This document shows positions 28,001 through 43,000 of a stretch of DNA of 64,000 bases, one piece after another (the first letter of the stretch is position 1; every line of letters starts with the position of its first letter). The DNA comes from Progne subis subis (Eukaryota > Chordata > Aves > Passeriformes > Hirundinidae). The stretch spans positions 7,745,808 through 7,809,807 of the forward strand of contig JAKJHU010000039.1 in NCBI GenBank assembly GCA_022316685.1, written 5' to 3'. The notes below the pieces were generated by a model. That model was not told the origin of the DNA. It made no database searches and saw only the letters and a program-made list of their open reading frames with translations. Position numbers and translations under genes: made by a program.

Positions 28001-31000
28001 ATTTATTTTAAGGAGGTCCCATCAGTAATTATTCTTATTTAATGGATTTTTAGACTTCAGTCAATTCAAGCGGTAGCAATCAAATGAATTTTTGCTGCTG
28101 ACGTTAATTTACAGGAGTCAACAGGACAAAACTTCACGACATGATAGCTGATCTGGGCGATGATGAGATACCCCACATCCCTTCAGGAGTCATTAATCAA
28201 TCTAGGTCACCCTCTTCTAGAATGACTGATCATGAAGGTGCAAGAGCAGAGGAAGGTACAAAAAATTCAGCTACTTACTCTATTTCAGGAGATTTCTTTT
28301 AGAAAGCACACGCTGTAATTTATTATCCCCTCTGTAAAGCTTAATGCCGTTGCAGATTGCCACATTATTATTTTACTTGCAGTTCTTCCCAGATGGTTTT
28401 ATAAGAATATGGCTTGAGTTTCTGTGGCTTATCATAACTCACCATTATTTCATAAGCTTTTAAAAATAATTTCATGTACAGCAGTGTGTTCTGACACTAT
28501 TCACTATTAAATCCTTGTTTGGAGACACCGCCCCCCCCCATTAGCAAAACCTTTCACAAATAAGTTGTTATTTATTGAGGAGAAAAAAGGTGAGTATTAA
28601 CATTTGATGCACAGTTTGGATTTTAAAATGAAAAGAGGTGATGAAAATTATGGGATTAATTAGTCTCTTCCTCAAATTTAATGTTCTCTTTTATAAAATT
28701 CCTTTGGTCTACATACACAGGTTTACAAAGACATTATTTTATTTCTTTACAAAGTATTTAAGTTTCAGGATTATCTTTGGCAATGAAAATAAATGGCAAG
28801 CTATTATATATAAAGTAAAAAATCATATTCATTCAAAATACTCGGGTGTATTCAGTTTTGGCTCTTTTAGGATGATCTTTGACCCATAAGCCCTGGCACA
28901 GTATCAGCTGTATTGCAGAAATGGAATTTGCATTACTACTGATTCCAGGAATCTGTTGGTTCTCCTGTTCTTTTTCACCCTTAGCCTCACAAATGCCTGT
29001 CACCAGCCAAGCAGGAAAAAACCCCAAACCACATTTCAAGGAGGTTTTTTTTGTTGTTTCTCTCCCAAACTGTCATTTTACAACATTATTTTTTTTTTAC
29101 TGCCTTTCTTTACATCTTTTATTTCCGTCTTCAAGATGAACCAGTATCAAATTTACCTGTGGAGTGCAATTGATAAATCTACAAGTGAAAATCCACTTGG
29201 TAAAACTTGGAGATGTATATTTCTGTTGTTTTTAGGTTTAGTGTTTACATGCTTTAGGTTGCCTTTTAGCCATGTTTAGGTATTAAGGCCATTTTTATGG
29301 CCATTAAGGCCACTAAGGTATTATGACCCTACGGCTAGAATTTTCTAGGGGTGTCTTAGGCTGTTTTTCTCAGGCCATACATGTTGTGCAAAGGAACACA
29401 GACCTTGTTACAGAAAGGGAGATTGTCTGAGGTAGAGGACTTACATCTAAAATAATACTGGACAAAACAATCTTTTTGAAGAAATAGATGCTAAATTTGA
29501 ATTTGGTAGGGACTGTCTTTTATTGCCTGGTTCTTGCAATATGAACACGGTGTTACCCTTCAAGTAAAGATTATTCACACTCTTCAAATAAGCTGCTTTC
29601 ATGTTTATATTTTCATGCTGTTTAATGTGTCCATATTTTTAACTGGTTGGTGTAGTTTGCTCTTTATTTAAGAGTATTAATATTTAATATCTCTATCGTC
29701 TTATTTGCTTATTGTGTTTTCTGCATAGTTTTTAAACTTGAATATTAGTGGGTAAATTCTGCTATTTCTATCCTGAATGCTATGTGGCTTTTTGAGTTTT
29801 TGTCTTACCATATGGTGCAAAGCTGCAAACAAACAGGCTGTGTTGTATTTGAATTCCTTCTAGGTGTGTTACAAGGCCAAATACTTCATTATCATAAAAT
29901 ACAAATTTTGCACCATGCACTAAAAATACAGATTTTATTCAATTATTTATTCAGCTGTGTGCTAAAAGCTAAGATTTTGCAGGTGACTTTAGGCTTTCTA
30001 GCCTATGCTGATCCATTTTATCAAAACACAGTTTTCTTGTGACTATGGAAGCTTTTGAAATATTACAGTTCTGAGGCAGTGGTTGATAATTTTTTTCTTG
30101 AAGGAGGTTCAGGGAGGAACTGCCTCTAACAGGCTTGCAGTAGCTCTTTCATACCTCTAAAGGTGTGAGAGTTTGGTTTTTGGTTTGGTTTTTTTTTTCA
30201 CTCTGAGCTGCCTGGTTAAGTATGATGTTATGCCATAGTCACACTTGATAATTTTGGCCATGAGAAATTGGAGTTTCCATTTCAGCATACTCTATTGCTT
30301 TCAGAAATGGTACCAACATGATTTTCCATCCAGTGTAGAGAGAATTACTTCCTTCACTGGTTGTTTTTCAGTTTTAATCTCTATAGATTGCAGAGGTGTC
30401 GATCTACAGACTGACAGAAAAAAAGCAGTAACAGTTAATTGCTTGGGTATGAACAGCTGCTTTTTGGTGTACCACATATTAACTTTGTGGGAAACAAGAT
30501 TAAGATGTCCCTGTACAGTACACAACAGCCTATATGAACATACATATCTGATCAGAGATTAAAGCAGTTTCAGTTTGCACAAATATTGCTGCTTGATTTT
30601 GACTTAATTATGTGTAGTGTCAAGAACTTTAAGGTAAGAAACACTGGTTAAGATTGGCTAAGCAAATATTTAATTCTGTGATTTTATATTTCAATATTTA
30701 TTTCACCTAATTTCATCTACCGAGAAACTTGTACTATCACATTTTTACTTTCTATTTATTGATCGCAAACTCAGTTAAGCATTTATATTATGCTATGAGA
30801 ATAATACTGTACTGTGTGTTGGAAAAATATTTGGGTTTTTTTCCTAGATAAAAAGCATTAAAAAGTCATTTATTTAACTATCATTTGCATATATCTATTG
30901 ATGCATTGTTTTGATATGTGAAGATGTGGGCTTTTATTTTTAGTAGGTGTAACATCATGCATTTTTCATTGTGTTACTATTCTGCCTGTTATTTTTTACA

Positions 31001-34000
31001 AAAGCAGTTTGCAACCATTTTTTAAACTTCAGATATGCCTCACTTTAAAATACAAAATTCACAAATAAATTACAGAACACACTGCACATACATATGGACA
31101 ACTTTAGTACTGAGAAATAGTCTTCTGAATTTCAAGTAGCATTAATTTTGAAACTTTAAATAAAGAGATAGTCACTCATGCAAACAAAACTTGGTGAATT
31201 TGTAGTATAGGTTCTTGATGTGGTGGTCCTTAATTTTTATTAGAAAGCATAGGAAAGTTGATCTGTTAAGGTCAGGTGACATTAATTTCACAAAGAATTA
31301 ATATGACAAGTTACGAGGCTTACTTAAACCTTGTGGGCCTGTCCTAAAGATCAAATAGTAGTGACAGGAAAGTAAATAGGTTTTTGTAGGAATATGTCTT
31401 TTTTGAAATAGAAGTGGTTTGTAGTAGACTGCCAAATGTAGAGTTTTAGTAAATTACTAATGGAAATGAAAAGCTTAATCATATTAGGGCATGGTAAGCC
31501 TTTTTGGACTTTTAATATAATGTAACATTCTTATGAGTCAGACCTCTGTATGGATTGTGACTATTTTTACAAGAGGTGATTGTGCATAATTAGAACATCG
31601 TTTGTTCTTTTTATACAATTGTAGGAGCAGCAGCCTGTATTCTTACCTAGATTATGTTCTTACATTCTCACAAGTGGTTGTGTTGACTGTACTAATGACG
31701 TTACATTTCTTAATAGTACAGTAGTTCTGAAGCATTAGAACTTGTTTTATTCTTGAGCAGTGGTGTATTTCGATCTGGCTGGACTGGCTCCACTTTGCCT
31801 AGCCCTAGCAGTGGGCTATAACTATAACATCTATAACTTTACACCTGGTCATTTTCCTTTAGCGGGAGTGGATTGGGGTTAGGTTACCCTACGGAATAAT
31901 GGAGATGTATATTCTAAACAGGAGTGTGTTATTTATTAGTCCTCTTCTTTGGAACTGCTTTTAGAAGACAAAAATGAAGGAAACTGAAAACTATTTTCTC
32001 TGGAGATTGAAGGGTTTTCTAGGAGGATTAGAAATGTGGAGCAGCATTAAGGTGAGGTGATAAACTCTCTCTGCCAGATCAGAGAAATTCAAAATCAAGC
32101 AAGTTTAATTTTTCAAGATGTTAGATATCATTTAACATGTCTTGCAGATGCTCATACTTACCTGAAGTTCACACTTACTTCAACTTTACATACTCTATTT
32201 AACAAGTGTTGCTATTTCGAAGTGGAAAACTGAGAAGTAAAAATAGCTTCTAAAATGTGCTGAAATGTCACAATGTTTAAGCCTTCATTCCTATTCCTTA
32301 CTGCTAAATTGATATTTGTGGGTTGATGGAGATTTACAGAATCATTGAAGAGGGTAAAAAATATGGGTGAATAATTTAAACTTTTTTATTCAGATGTGAA
32401 TTCATAGTGAATGTCTATATATAACGCTTATTCATTCTAAATGATAATTAATAGGAATGTTAAATTTAATTTGAGGAAGGCATAGCTAGACAACATGAGT
32501 ATCAATTGAGTGTACTTTATAATTAGAATCCAAAATTATGTCGAGAAACTGAGAGGACATGAATAAATAATAGATGTTTTCATTTTTTCAGTTGTCATAA
32601 AAAACTCAAAGTGGAAGAGATCTTTGCAGGAGTCTTTTTCTTGAGTGATTAAAAAATACTTCAGTATACAAGTAGAAATGTTTGACTAGTATAAAACAGA
32701 AAGACTGAATTGCAAGTGGATAGAAGGCAGGAAGCATGGTCTAGTGAATGAAAAACTTAGCTGAGAATTTGAAGACCTGGGATGTACATTTGATATTGCA
32801 GTGTAAAGTAATGTCAGTCAAGTCACTTGTCAGTATCAAAACCTCTGTAAAATTGAAATCAAATGATAAAGCATGATACAAGAATTGTGCATATAATGTA
32901 TGTGTGTGTTTGCACATGTGTGCGTGTTTTCATGCTCTTGTGTTTTTTTCTTTTAGTTGGGGCTGTATGTAGTACATACAAGTTCAGTTTTAAGCTCTGC
33001 TTTGCTGTTAAGTGATGAATAATGCAGCTTTTCATCAGTTTGAATTGCTCTATTGGGACTTAAAGAAACTGTTTTGTTCTTTGTAGCTGAGCCAATAACA
33101 TTTCCACCTGGAGGAGGCAAGTCATTTATTATGGGTTCTGATGATGTGTTGTTAAGTGTACTGGGCCTTGGAGACCTTGCAGACTTGACAGTAACAAATG
33201 ATGCAGACTATAGTTATGATGTAAGTGCAATTTTATTTTAAATTTTTTTATACAGTTTAACCAATAATAGTTGGGTCCCTTCTCCTCAACCCTGAACATT
33301 ACTGATGCACTTCTTCACTTCTTTAGTAAAAGCTGTTACTTGGAAGGAAAGAGCACCTTGTGAATGAGCTAAGTAAATTGGGTAACCAGAATTGGGTTTT
33401 TTCTCACTTAATTCAGATTTTGTCACGGGGCTGGGAGGGAATGTGTTATGACATAAAATACATATGCATGTCTTAACATAACCAAAATGACAGTTATACA
33501 TTGAAATAGAGTGTTGAGTAGACATGGCATGAAACAAATATTGATATTAACTTACTTATTTGCTGTCCTTTTGATGAGTAAGTAGTGTTAACAGCATAGA
33601 CTACATATAGTAGTATTTCAGATGTAAACTTTTAGGGGGTATTTTTATTATAATCCATAGTGTGCTGACATTCCTTTGACCATATTCATTAAGCTGATAC
33701 CAATAGTGTTAAATGAATTTTTCATTGGCTGGTAACATTGGATGGCTGGTTAGGGAAGTGTTCAGGTAAGTTTTGCATGCAGTTTTATATTTAAAATGTC
33801 TTTTATTGGCTTAACTGCAGATTGCAATTTTGTGGTGTATTGTTGTCTTCTGTGAACGACAAATTCTTAATAAAACAGTGTGTAGCCATTTTGCTTATTC
33901 CAAGATGGAGGGATATTTGAGGCAAGTCAGGACTAAACTCAAAAAGCATTACAATGAATATAATTAATACCAACTAATCAAACTATTACATGAGAATCTG

Positions 34001-37000
34001 TGCTATTTGTGACAAAACTTTTTGTGGTGTGAAGGGTGATAGAAGAATAGAGGTTACCTTTGCTCTTGGGAAACATAAAGCAGAGAACAGCTGATAAATA
34101 CACAAATATGAACTGCTGCCTGAACTAATAAGAAATTTGCAGTAGAAGCACATATTTGTTGAAGGGTGGAAGGTGTTAATCATCCTGTAGATGAAGTTGA
34201 TCTTTTTCAATGTAGTTGAATTTTCAAAATTTCTCACTGAAAGCCTTTATTAGAAGCTTGTTAATTTCAGCTTGGTTTGAGAGGTTAGTGGGAAGAGGCT
34301 ATTTCATGCTCTAATATCTGGTTTATACAGGAGACAAAAGATAGAAGTAGAGTTTTATTTACTTACTAGATCATTCACTGAAAATGAGTTGAGATTGACC
34401 ATAATTTTCACTTGGTTTCCCTGGTCCTTGTCCAGTTCTCATTTCCCAGTACTCTTAGAATATTTTCTTCCTTTTAAAGCATAGCTGAAAAATGAACAGT
34501 GGTTTCTGACTTCATGTGTCAGAAAAAGCAAAATGTAAAATAATGCAGGTGGCAAGAAGTTTTTTTTATATTTAAGCCTACAGTGTCCTGTCATGACTTT
34601 GAAGAGACTGAAATTCAGATGCTATTAGTTTTATCGCAATGTTTCTTTAGGTTAAATAGTCTGTGATAGTTTTCAATTTCTGAAGTTGTTCCTTGTAGCT
34701 ATGGATTTGCAGCACAGTAAGACCATGTCTCATACCTTTAGTACAGTACTTGTGGTGCATGGTAGTCTAATGCCCTTGTAAGCTGAAGTCGCCTCCTTTT
34801 CCAGTATATCTCCAGATAAGGAGGTGTTATGCTAAGTTAATGTGTAAATAAAACAACAACAACAACAACAAAACCTCAAACCAGAGCACTTAATGTATTT
34901 GCTCCCAATAGGTCTATGCTCTTCAAATAGCTTTTGTGAGCCATTAGAGTGCATGAATAAATAAAGCTACCGCAGGCGTCCACTAGCTTTCATATATCAC
35001 TCCTTGATGAGTGTTGTGTTTTGAAAAGGAGAGGATATGCATACAGGATGGGGATTGAGTATAAATCTTGACAATTTCAACTATAACTCAAAAAAATTCT
35101 GTATGTTTGATTAAATCCCAAGACTAGTCAACAGTTAAAACAGTAGTCATCTCAAGTAATGTCTTTCATATTACCTAGTTACTTATGTTGACCTCAGTGC
35201 ATGCACTTACTTGTTCACTGAGGGATTAATGTTGCCAAATCAAATGCTCTCATTTGTATATTTTTGAATTCCCTAGTAGCAGACAATGGTGTTTTTCTGA
35301 AGTAGGACTGACTGAAAAATGGAAAGCTTTCCTTTATCAGAGCCTGTAAACTTGGCAATCTCCAATAAGTTACAACTTTAACAAGAAAAAAGTAACATTA
35401 GAACATAAAAAGACACTGACTGCAGTTATTAATTATTGTTTTCTAAAATTATTGTTTGCTGTTGGGGAGTACTTGAGATAGGGAAATGCATGTCTGCTTA
35501 CTATGTGTTAGGATTCTATTGATGGCAGGGGCAAGGAAAAAGATCATCATTCCCTGGTGCCTTATTGTTTCGTTGTGAGGGAGTTGTTTTTTGGTTTTTT
35601 TAGCTTAGGTGTAGTTTCAGTCTGGTTTGCCTGTGCTTTCAAGGCAGAATGAATGGGTTGTTTGATCCTTCTTGGTTTTAGTGAAGTCCACAGAAAAGGG
35701 GAAGAGCTGCTTGTGACATTTTATGGTTCATGGCCTGTCTTCTCATGACTTTGGTTGTCGTGCCAGTGTGTGTATAAATACACACTTAGAGTAGAGCACC
35801 CAGGCTCAGTGGGGCAGTGTCCATCTATGCCTTATGTTTTGAGAGGCTTTGGAGATGTCACACTTTTGAACAATGATACGCACTGTCACTTTTCACTATT
35901 TTTCCATTATTCCTCTGACCCATTTTGTGAAATAATATCACTTATTCTTTGTAATCATCAAATCTCTTTTCCAAGTCCTTGACTGTGTTTTTCTGAGGTG
36001 GAGTTGGGGTTTTTGGAAATACATTATGGGTTAGCTTTTTTTCTTAGAGATTGCAAGGACCTCTTTAAAGATGTATTAGCTGTTACTCCTGCAGTAAGGA
36101 TATCAAGATCCATTAGAAACATAGATAGGGAAAATAATTTTTAAAAACTGGTTTTTATATAACTAGATTTCTAGTAAAGTGTTTGTGGTGTCCTCTAAAA
36201 GAACCAAGATTTTCCGGTCTGTTTTAAAAAAATTAAAACTTCAGAGCTATACTTAAAATAGGAAATGCTTTTCATAACTTGTGTAAATTCTATAGCAGAT
36301 TTTAGCAGATTTCTCTGTACTGCTGAAAACAAAATTACGGTTACAACAATCCTTTTAAGAAGAAAGAAAAAGAGAGAATCAGCTCTTTCCATGTTTTGAA
36401 AAATAAGGATCACTGTATCCAGTTCTGATTTTCTTGAATGACTTTTCGTCATGTAATAGATATTATTGTTGTGTGGATGCACATTGCGCCCAAAAAAATG
36501 AAGATCTTCTGCATAATCTGGGACAGATCATTGTATTAAAGAAGAGGGATTTAATGATAGAATCAGTGCTAAAAGTAAGGATTGCTATTTCAAGTTTTTG
36601 GCTTTAATTTCTCTAAGCCCGAGATCAATGCAAATACATGAGGCAACATAAATTAGCTAGGTGGGTGAATGCATTACATAATGAGGATTTAAAATATCAA
36701 GGAACTATTTGCTAGGAAGTTACCTTACTTTTTCTCCCCCTTCTCTTATCCATTTGGGGAGGAAAATAAATCAGCAGTTTGGTCCAAATTATGTTAATGC
36801 ATAACTCCAGAATTCCACTTGGCTCTGATTCCTGAAACAAAAGATTTTTTTTTAATGAAGCTTGTATATAACATGCAGTATAGTGCTAAATAACTTAAAT
36901 CTCAGTAAAAATATTGCAGTATTCAGTGTACTCTGAAGTAGGGAGATGACAAACAAAATGCTTTGTTATTATATGTGTTTCTTGGTTGGTATTTTAAAAA

Positions 37001-40000
37001 CCATAAAAATTCAGGTTACATACCTGGAATAAGAAGTTTCTGTGACTTGAGTGGAATTAAATTAGGTAAAGTTTGCACTTAGGTCAGAAATTTACAGGAA
37101 TACAATGGAAAAGCAAACGTCTGCACATCTGTAACTCAGATCAGTAAATTTTATTGTCTGAACCTCTTTGCTTTGTTGGATAGAACTGAATTTGGTTTGA
37201 GTGAGTAGTGAAAATTCAATCCAGGTTATAGTCTTGGTTCAAAAATACTTACTACAGTACAGTTACACTATTATCTGATTATTTTCAGTCCTGACAGATA
37301 AATGGTAGTAAGATTTGATTAGCTGTGGGAGATTTTAATTTCTTATTAGTGTTGCTGAAATTAGTTTGAGTTGTCAAGCTATTCTGGCCTACAGTTGAAA
37401 AACATACTTTAACAATTAAATGCTGAATAGACAGTATGTAAGACAAATTAGTTTCCATTCATTCTTAGTTTGCTCATTTTGTTCATCTAATTCAAGTCAG
37501 TTTTCTAAACTGCTTTTAGGGGAAGGGAGAAGTACTCAGATAAACCCATGTTACTTCTTTATGATGGAGACTTAGGGATGTATTCTTTTAAGGGTCTGCT
37601 TGCTGCATAAATATAAATAGTATTCAAAGCTGTAAATTAATCTCTTGCAATCACTAGAAGTGCTTGGATTTTTATGGTAACTTTTCTGAGTTATAATTAA
37701 TATTAAGCAGCTGTAATTACTGTATTTTAGCTTAACAGTATAGGTTAAGAGTATGAATTGGATGTTCACGGTATATAAATGTATAGTTTGCATATATTGC
37801 TTCACAAAGCAGGTGTTGGTCTCACAAATATATTTTAAACTCATGAAAGATTTAAAAAATATGTGTGTAGTGTTATGTTTAAAATCATGACAAATATGTA
37901 TTGGAATTTTGATCAGCTGTTTCTGTGTACCTGTAGAAGTGTTCAAGAACTATGTATGTTTCTTGTCAATCTCAGTCAAGTTACTCATCTGAGGAAGATC
38001 ACTCACCAAGCACTTCAAGTTCATTTTTATTGTGTTTAAGTAATAATGAGCTTTTGATGGCTATAATCTCTTTCTGGGGTGCAGACAACATGACATACAA
38101 TGAAACATTTCTCTTTCCGCAAGGAAGAAGAATTAGTGTCATTGCACATTTAAATCGGTTTTGAAAATCAAGTCTTTTTTTCCGTGCGTTTAACGTTATA
38201 TGTCATTCCAGCCTGGGTCAAAGGAAACTGTTATAATAGAAAAATTCGCAGACAGTTTAGCTGGCCAGATGGGATTGCGTAGGTATATGGGTAAATCAGT
38301 AGATAAATGCAAACTTAAGGTTGAATATATATTAGCTCAATCAAGCATAGGCTAAAAATAGGAGGGGATATATATAAAATACATATTTTAAAATCCAAGA
38401 TAAAATTACTCCTTTCCTTTTCTCTTTTAAGTTGCCAGCTAATAAAGATGCCTTCCGAAAGACATGGAACCCTAAGTACACGCTACGCAGTCATTTTGAT
38501 GGAGTGCGAGCATTAGCTTTTCATCCTGTAGAGCCTGTGCTGGTTACAGCCTCTGAGGACCATACTCTAAAACTTTGGAATTTGCAGAAAACAGTTCCTG
38601 CCAAAAAGCAAGTATATGGGTTTTTATGCAGCATCCGTTGTGTTTTAAATGCCTTTGAAATTCATTAAACTCTTACATTGTCAGAGTTTTTCAGTAGAGA
38701 TTTCATGTGGTACAATAACTCTTCTTTTTCTTTCAGGAGTGCCTCTTTAGATGTAGAACCCATCTACACATTTAGGGCCCACATGTGAGTGTTTGACATT
38801 ATTCATGGCTGATAAATATCTTGTTATCTCATGTGTTGATAAAAAACTTGGGTGTAAAAGCCTCAAATTACAGTATTTTTGCATTGTTTAGACAAGGCAT
38901 ATTGTATTTTGTAAAGCAGCTTAATACCAAGTCCCTGTCATGAATTGCAGAGTCCGTGATGACACAGGAACAAGGAAGTGGCAAATTTGATTAGTTGCAG
39001 TGGAAATGAGAGATTATAGACGATGATAATGAACTCACCTAAGACATTGGATTAGGTGGATTTTTTATGTAGTATGTGGAAAGGATGAGTAAGGTAGAGG
39101 CTAGTCTTGGCTAGTAGCTTCAGATACAGGTCTGAGTCTTAATGATTTTTCAGCTTATGTCAACTGCTTTATTACTGCCTGAGTTTCACCTGGTAATTTT
39201 GAATTCTGCTTTCTTTCAATAAGAAGGCAAGATAAAAACACACAGTTGATAGCTAGAGTAGTACTTTGCTTATATAAGTAAAGATCCACTCTCCAGCCCA
39301 GTTAGCAGGTGAGCTTTAAGAGGGTTCTTTGATAAGCATGGAAGTGAGTGGCGCTTCTTGTACTGGCCTCAAAAACAGCAAAAAATAAAATGAATTCATA
39401 GTTTATATTAGGAAATTTACACATGCTCTTATCACCCTCTCTTTCCCTTACACGCTATGATAGAACATAATGTCTTACTTTCTCATTTATTACCTAAGGC
39501 ATAAAACACTCTTCTCCAGGATTGGGTTACCACTTTGTCCTCATGTAATACAAGTTCTTTTGAGTGCTATAAAGGGTCACTGACCAATTGAATTCTCCAG
39601 ATCTCTGTCCAAATTTAAGCTATTACTTGTGTGTTTGTTAGTGAATACCAAAGGGTCAGGTTTGGGGAAATTCTGGTAGGGAACTTAGCCCCACCCTGTG
39701 ACTGCTACTGTGATGAAACAAAATAATTTGACTATTTTTTCCCTCAGGCAGTTATTGAGCAACATTACCTTTCTGCCCATCCTTGTTCTTTGCTTTACCA
39801 AATGTATGGGTGGATTCAGCCAGTAGTCTTCCTTTTCAACCTCTTCAAATATGTAATTATAGTTTGTTTAGCTGCACTCATTTATATCATGAGCATGGCC
39901 ATCAAATGACCCGGACACCTAATTTTAGGGATGTGGTTTTACAGTACAGTTAAATCTGTGGTGGTAGTAGTCTGTCCGGAGAAGTAGACTTGTTTTTTCC

Positions 40001-43000
40001 TTTGGGCTACAACTTGTGCTTGTCAGATATCGCAGCAAGCAGGTTGAAGAGGTTAAACCAGTAAGAGTCTAACTTCGGCCAAAAGGTACAGTTTTTAGGA
40101 CCATTCCTCTGAGCCAGTTTCCTGGGGCATAGGTTACTATCTGTTTCTAAAAGTAGGATGAGAAAATAGTTGCCAGAGAGGAGGATTACAGCCACCTCTC
40201 TCTGCACAGCTCACTGTTAGGTTGGCATAGACACACTGTAAAAACTCACCATTTCTAGGTTTTAGTTACTGCTGCTTCTGAGAAACACAGTGGTGTTCTT
40301 TGAATTGCTTCAGTTTGCATAGTTTTAGTTAATTACTTATGATTATTTTAATAGAGGTTGATATCACTTGTTGATGCTTAAAAAAGGTTGTTGTTGGTTT
40401 TTTTTTTTTTTTGAAAATAGCCAAATTTTGACTTCTGTAGGCAGTTACCAATCAGCTTTTTTCTCTTTGTCTCAATAGTGGACCTGTACTGTCACTGGCA
40501 ATTAGTTCCAATGGAGAACAGTGTTTCAGTGGTGGTATTGATGCAACCATCCAGTGGTGGAACATGCCTAGCCCTAGTGTGGATCCATATGATACTTATG
40601 GTAAGTACCTTGTAAAAGATAGATAACTTCTGACCATCGTCTTGAACATTATTTTTTCCACTTGACATTAATATGTTTTTTAGAGCTTTTGTGAAATATT
40701 ACTGCCATTTGTCAGCTACACTGTGTGTTTTCAACTACTTATGTGTGGCAAACATCAGTTATTTATTCCTGCTTGCACTGGTGATGTACTTTGTGTAGAA
40801 CAGTAATAGGGAGACTTAGCAATTCCTGAGATGTATGCAGTAAAGAAAAAAAACCACATTTTTGAGAAGCAAAAAATTTTGAACCAGAATTATAACTTCT
40901 TAATGATTATTTATTTCTTCTGATGGAAATTTGCCAGAAAACTGAGATAAGTGTGCTCAGATTCTATGACCCATGTTTCTGACTGCATCTAAGGTCCCTA
41001 ACTTTAGATATCTTTAATGATAACTGCTTGGAAAACTCTGCATAGATTTTAAAACCTTCTATAAAAAGCAACTATGAAGTATCGGGGAGATGAAAATGAG
41101 ATTCCCAGCTCCACGGGAAAAAAATTAGTCCTGTTTTAATTATTGGTGTGCTTGAGAGTTTTAGACCATACCTATATGTCAGCAGAGTGTGCTGAGTAAA
41201 AACCGCATTAAGTAAGCATCCAGTGTTTAAGTGGAAGGCTGATTTTCTGCACCTTGTACAAAGGAAGGGCTGTGATCAAGCTTCTTTAAGTTATTGAATT
41301 TGGAAGGAAGAAATAAGAGATGAGGTCGTAACAAGAGTGTATAATTCTGGAAGAGGGGACATAGTTGTTTAAGTTGTTTATGGGCTTTTTTTTTTCATTG
41401 GCTGGTTTGGTTAGGTAGGCTTTTTGGTTTGTTTGTCTTCCTGTTTGTTTGGTTCTCTTGAGAAAGATGGCAGTGTTGTGCAAAATGACTTGTGTAATAT
41501 TTTAGCTGTTGCTTAAACAGGAAGGGCAGGGGGACATAAATCTGGTTTATGTGGAATTTAATTTATGTTGAGGTACAAGAAATATTTAATGCTTCTTCAC
41601 TAAAAAGGTTTCTTTTCTGAACTTTTTTTTTCCAGAGCCAAACGTTCTAGCTGGCACATTAATTGCTCACACAGATGCAGTCTGGGGTCTTGCTTACAGT
41701 GGTGTAAAGAATCACTTACTCTCTTGTTCAGCAGATGGCACTATTAGGTTATGGAACCCACCGGAAAAAAATCCCTGTATTTGCACTTACAATGGAGAGA
41801 AAGGTAACTTTCTGCAGTGGTTTTGACAGTCTGTTATGAGGTAGCTGATGATGCATCCAGGCTCATTATCTCCATTTATCCAAACTAGGTAACATAGCTA
41901 AAAGAACAATTTGTAATAAAATAATCATGGTGCTGTAGCATTACTTTAAAGAAAAGAGCAAGTATCTTCTTTAAGTAAGACCTTAAATGTTTAAACTGTC
42001 AGGAATTTTGAAAGTGTTTCATTCTTTCTAAAGATAGTTTTTTCTCTTTCTAGATCATGGAATACCCACATCAGTCGACTTTATAGGTTGTGACCCTGCT
42101 CATATGGTGGCATCTTTTAACACTGGCAGCACAGTCATCTATGATTTAGAAACATCCCAGTCGGTGGTAATGTTTTCATCACAAGTAGAATCTGGTAAGT
42201 AGAGCTCTTCGGTAATAAATACCCATCTTGAATGAGGTACCTGTTGTATTATTATGGTACCTCATTGTATGGTATAGTAAATAAAAAAGTTTTACTCCTC
42301 TACTGCATCATTCAGTTTGCAAGATGGTTATGCGCTTGAAGATGCTTGGAACAAACACTACAGAAAGGTGTTTTAACCCCTCTGTTCTGCTCTTGTGAGA
42401 CCCTGCCTGGAGTGCTGCATCCATCTCTGGGGCCCCAGCATAAGAAGGACACAGACCTGTTGGACTGAGTCCAGAGCAAGGCCATGAAAATGATCCCAGA
42501 GCTGGAGCACCTCTCCTGTGAAGACAGGCTGAAAGGGTTGGGGAAGTCTCAGTCTGGAGAAGGTTCTTGGGAGATAATATTGTGATCTTCCAGTACCTAA
42601 AGGAGCCTACACAGAACTTGGAGAGGAACTTGTTTGTACAAGGGTGTGTGGTGACAAGATAAGGGGGAATGGCTTCAGACTGAAAGAGAGTAGGTTTAGG
42701 TATTAAGAGTTTAGGTATTAGGAAGAAGTTCTTTACTGTGAGAGTGGTAAGTCGCTGGCGTAGGTTGCTCAGAGAAAATTGGGATACTCCCTCCCTGGGA
42801 AGTGTTCTAGGCCAGGTTGAATGTGGCTTTAAACAATCTGGTTTAGTGGATGGTGGTCCTGCCTGTGGCAGGGGCGATGGGAACTAAATGATGTTAAAGG
42901 TCCCTTTCATCCAGTCCATTTTATTACTCTTTTAAGCAGGATTTGAAAGTAGTTGGAGGTAGTGAAAGCAGCAGTTATTATTCTCTAAGATTTCCTAAGA

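Noticed and set aside
37572..37946. 124-codon minus-strand ORF in STRN3 intron 10
   Set aside because: AT-rich, low-complexity amino-acid content (Thr, Tyr, Ile, Lys); no homology recognised, no splice or promoter context.
38608..38668. Exon 11 extending to the stop at 38666-38668 as the normal gene end
   Set aside because: Exons encoding the remaining WD40 blades follow in perfect frame, and the continuation residues do not resemble STRN3.
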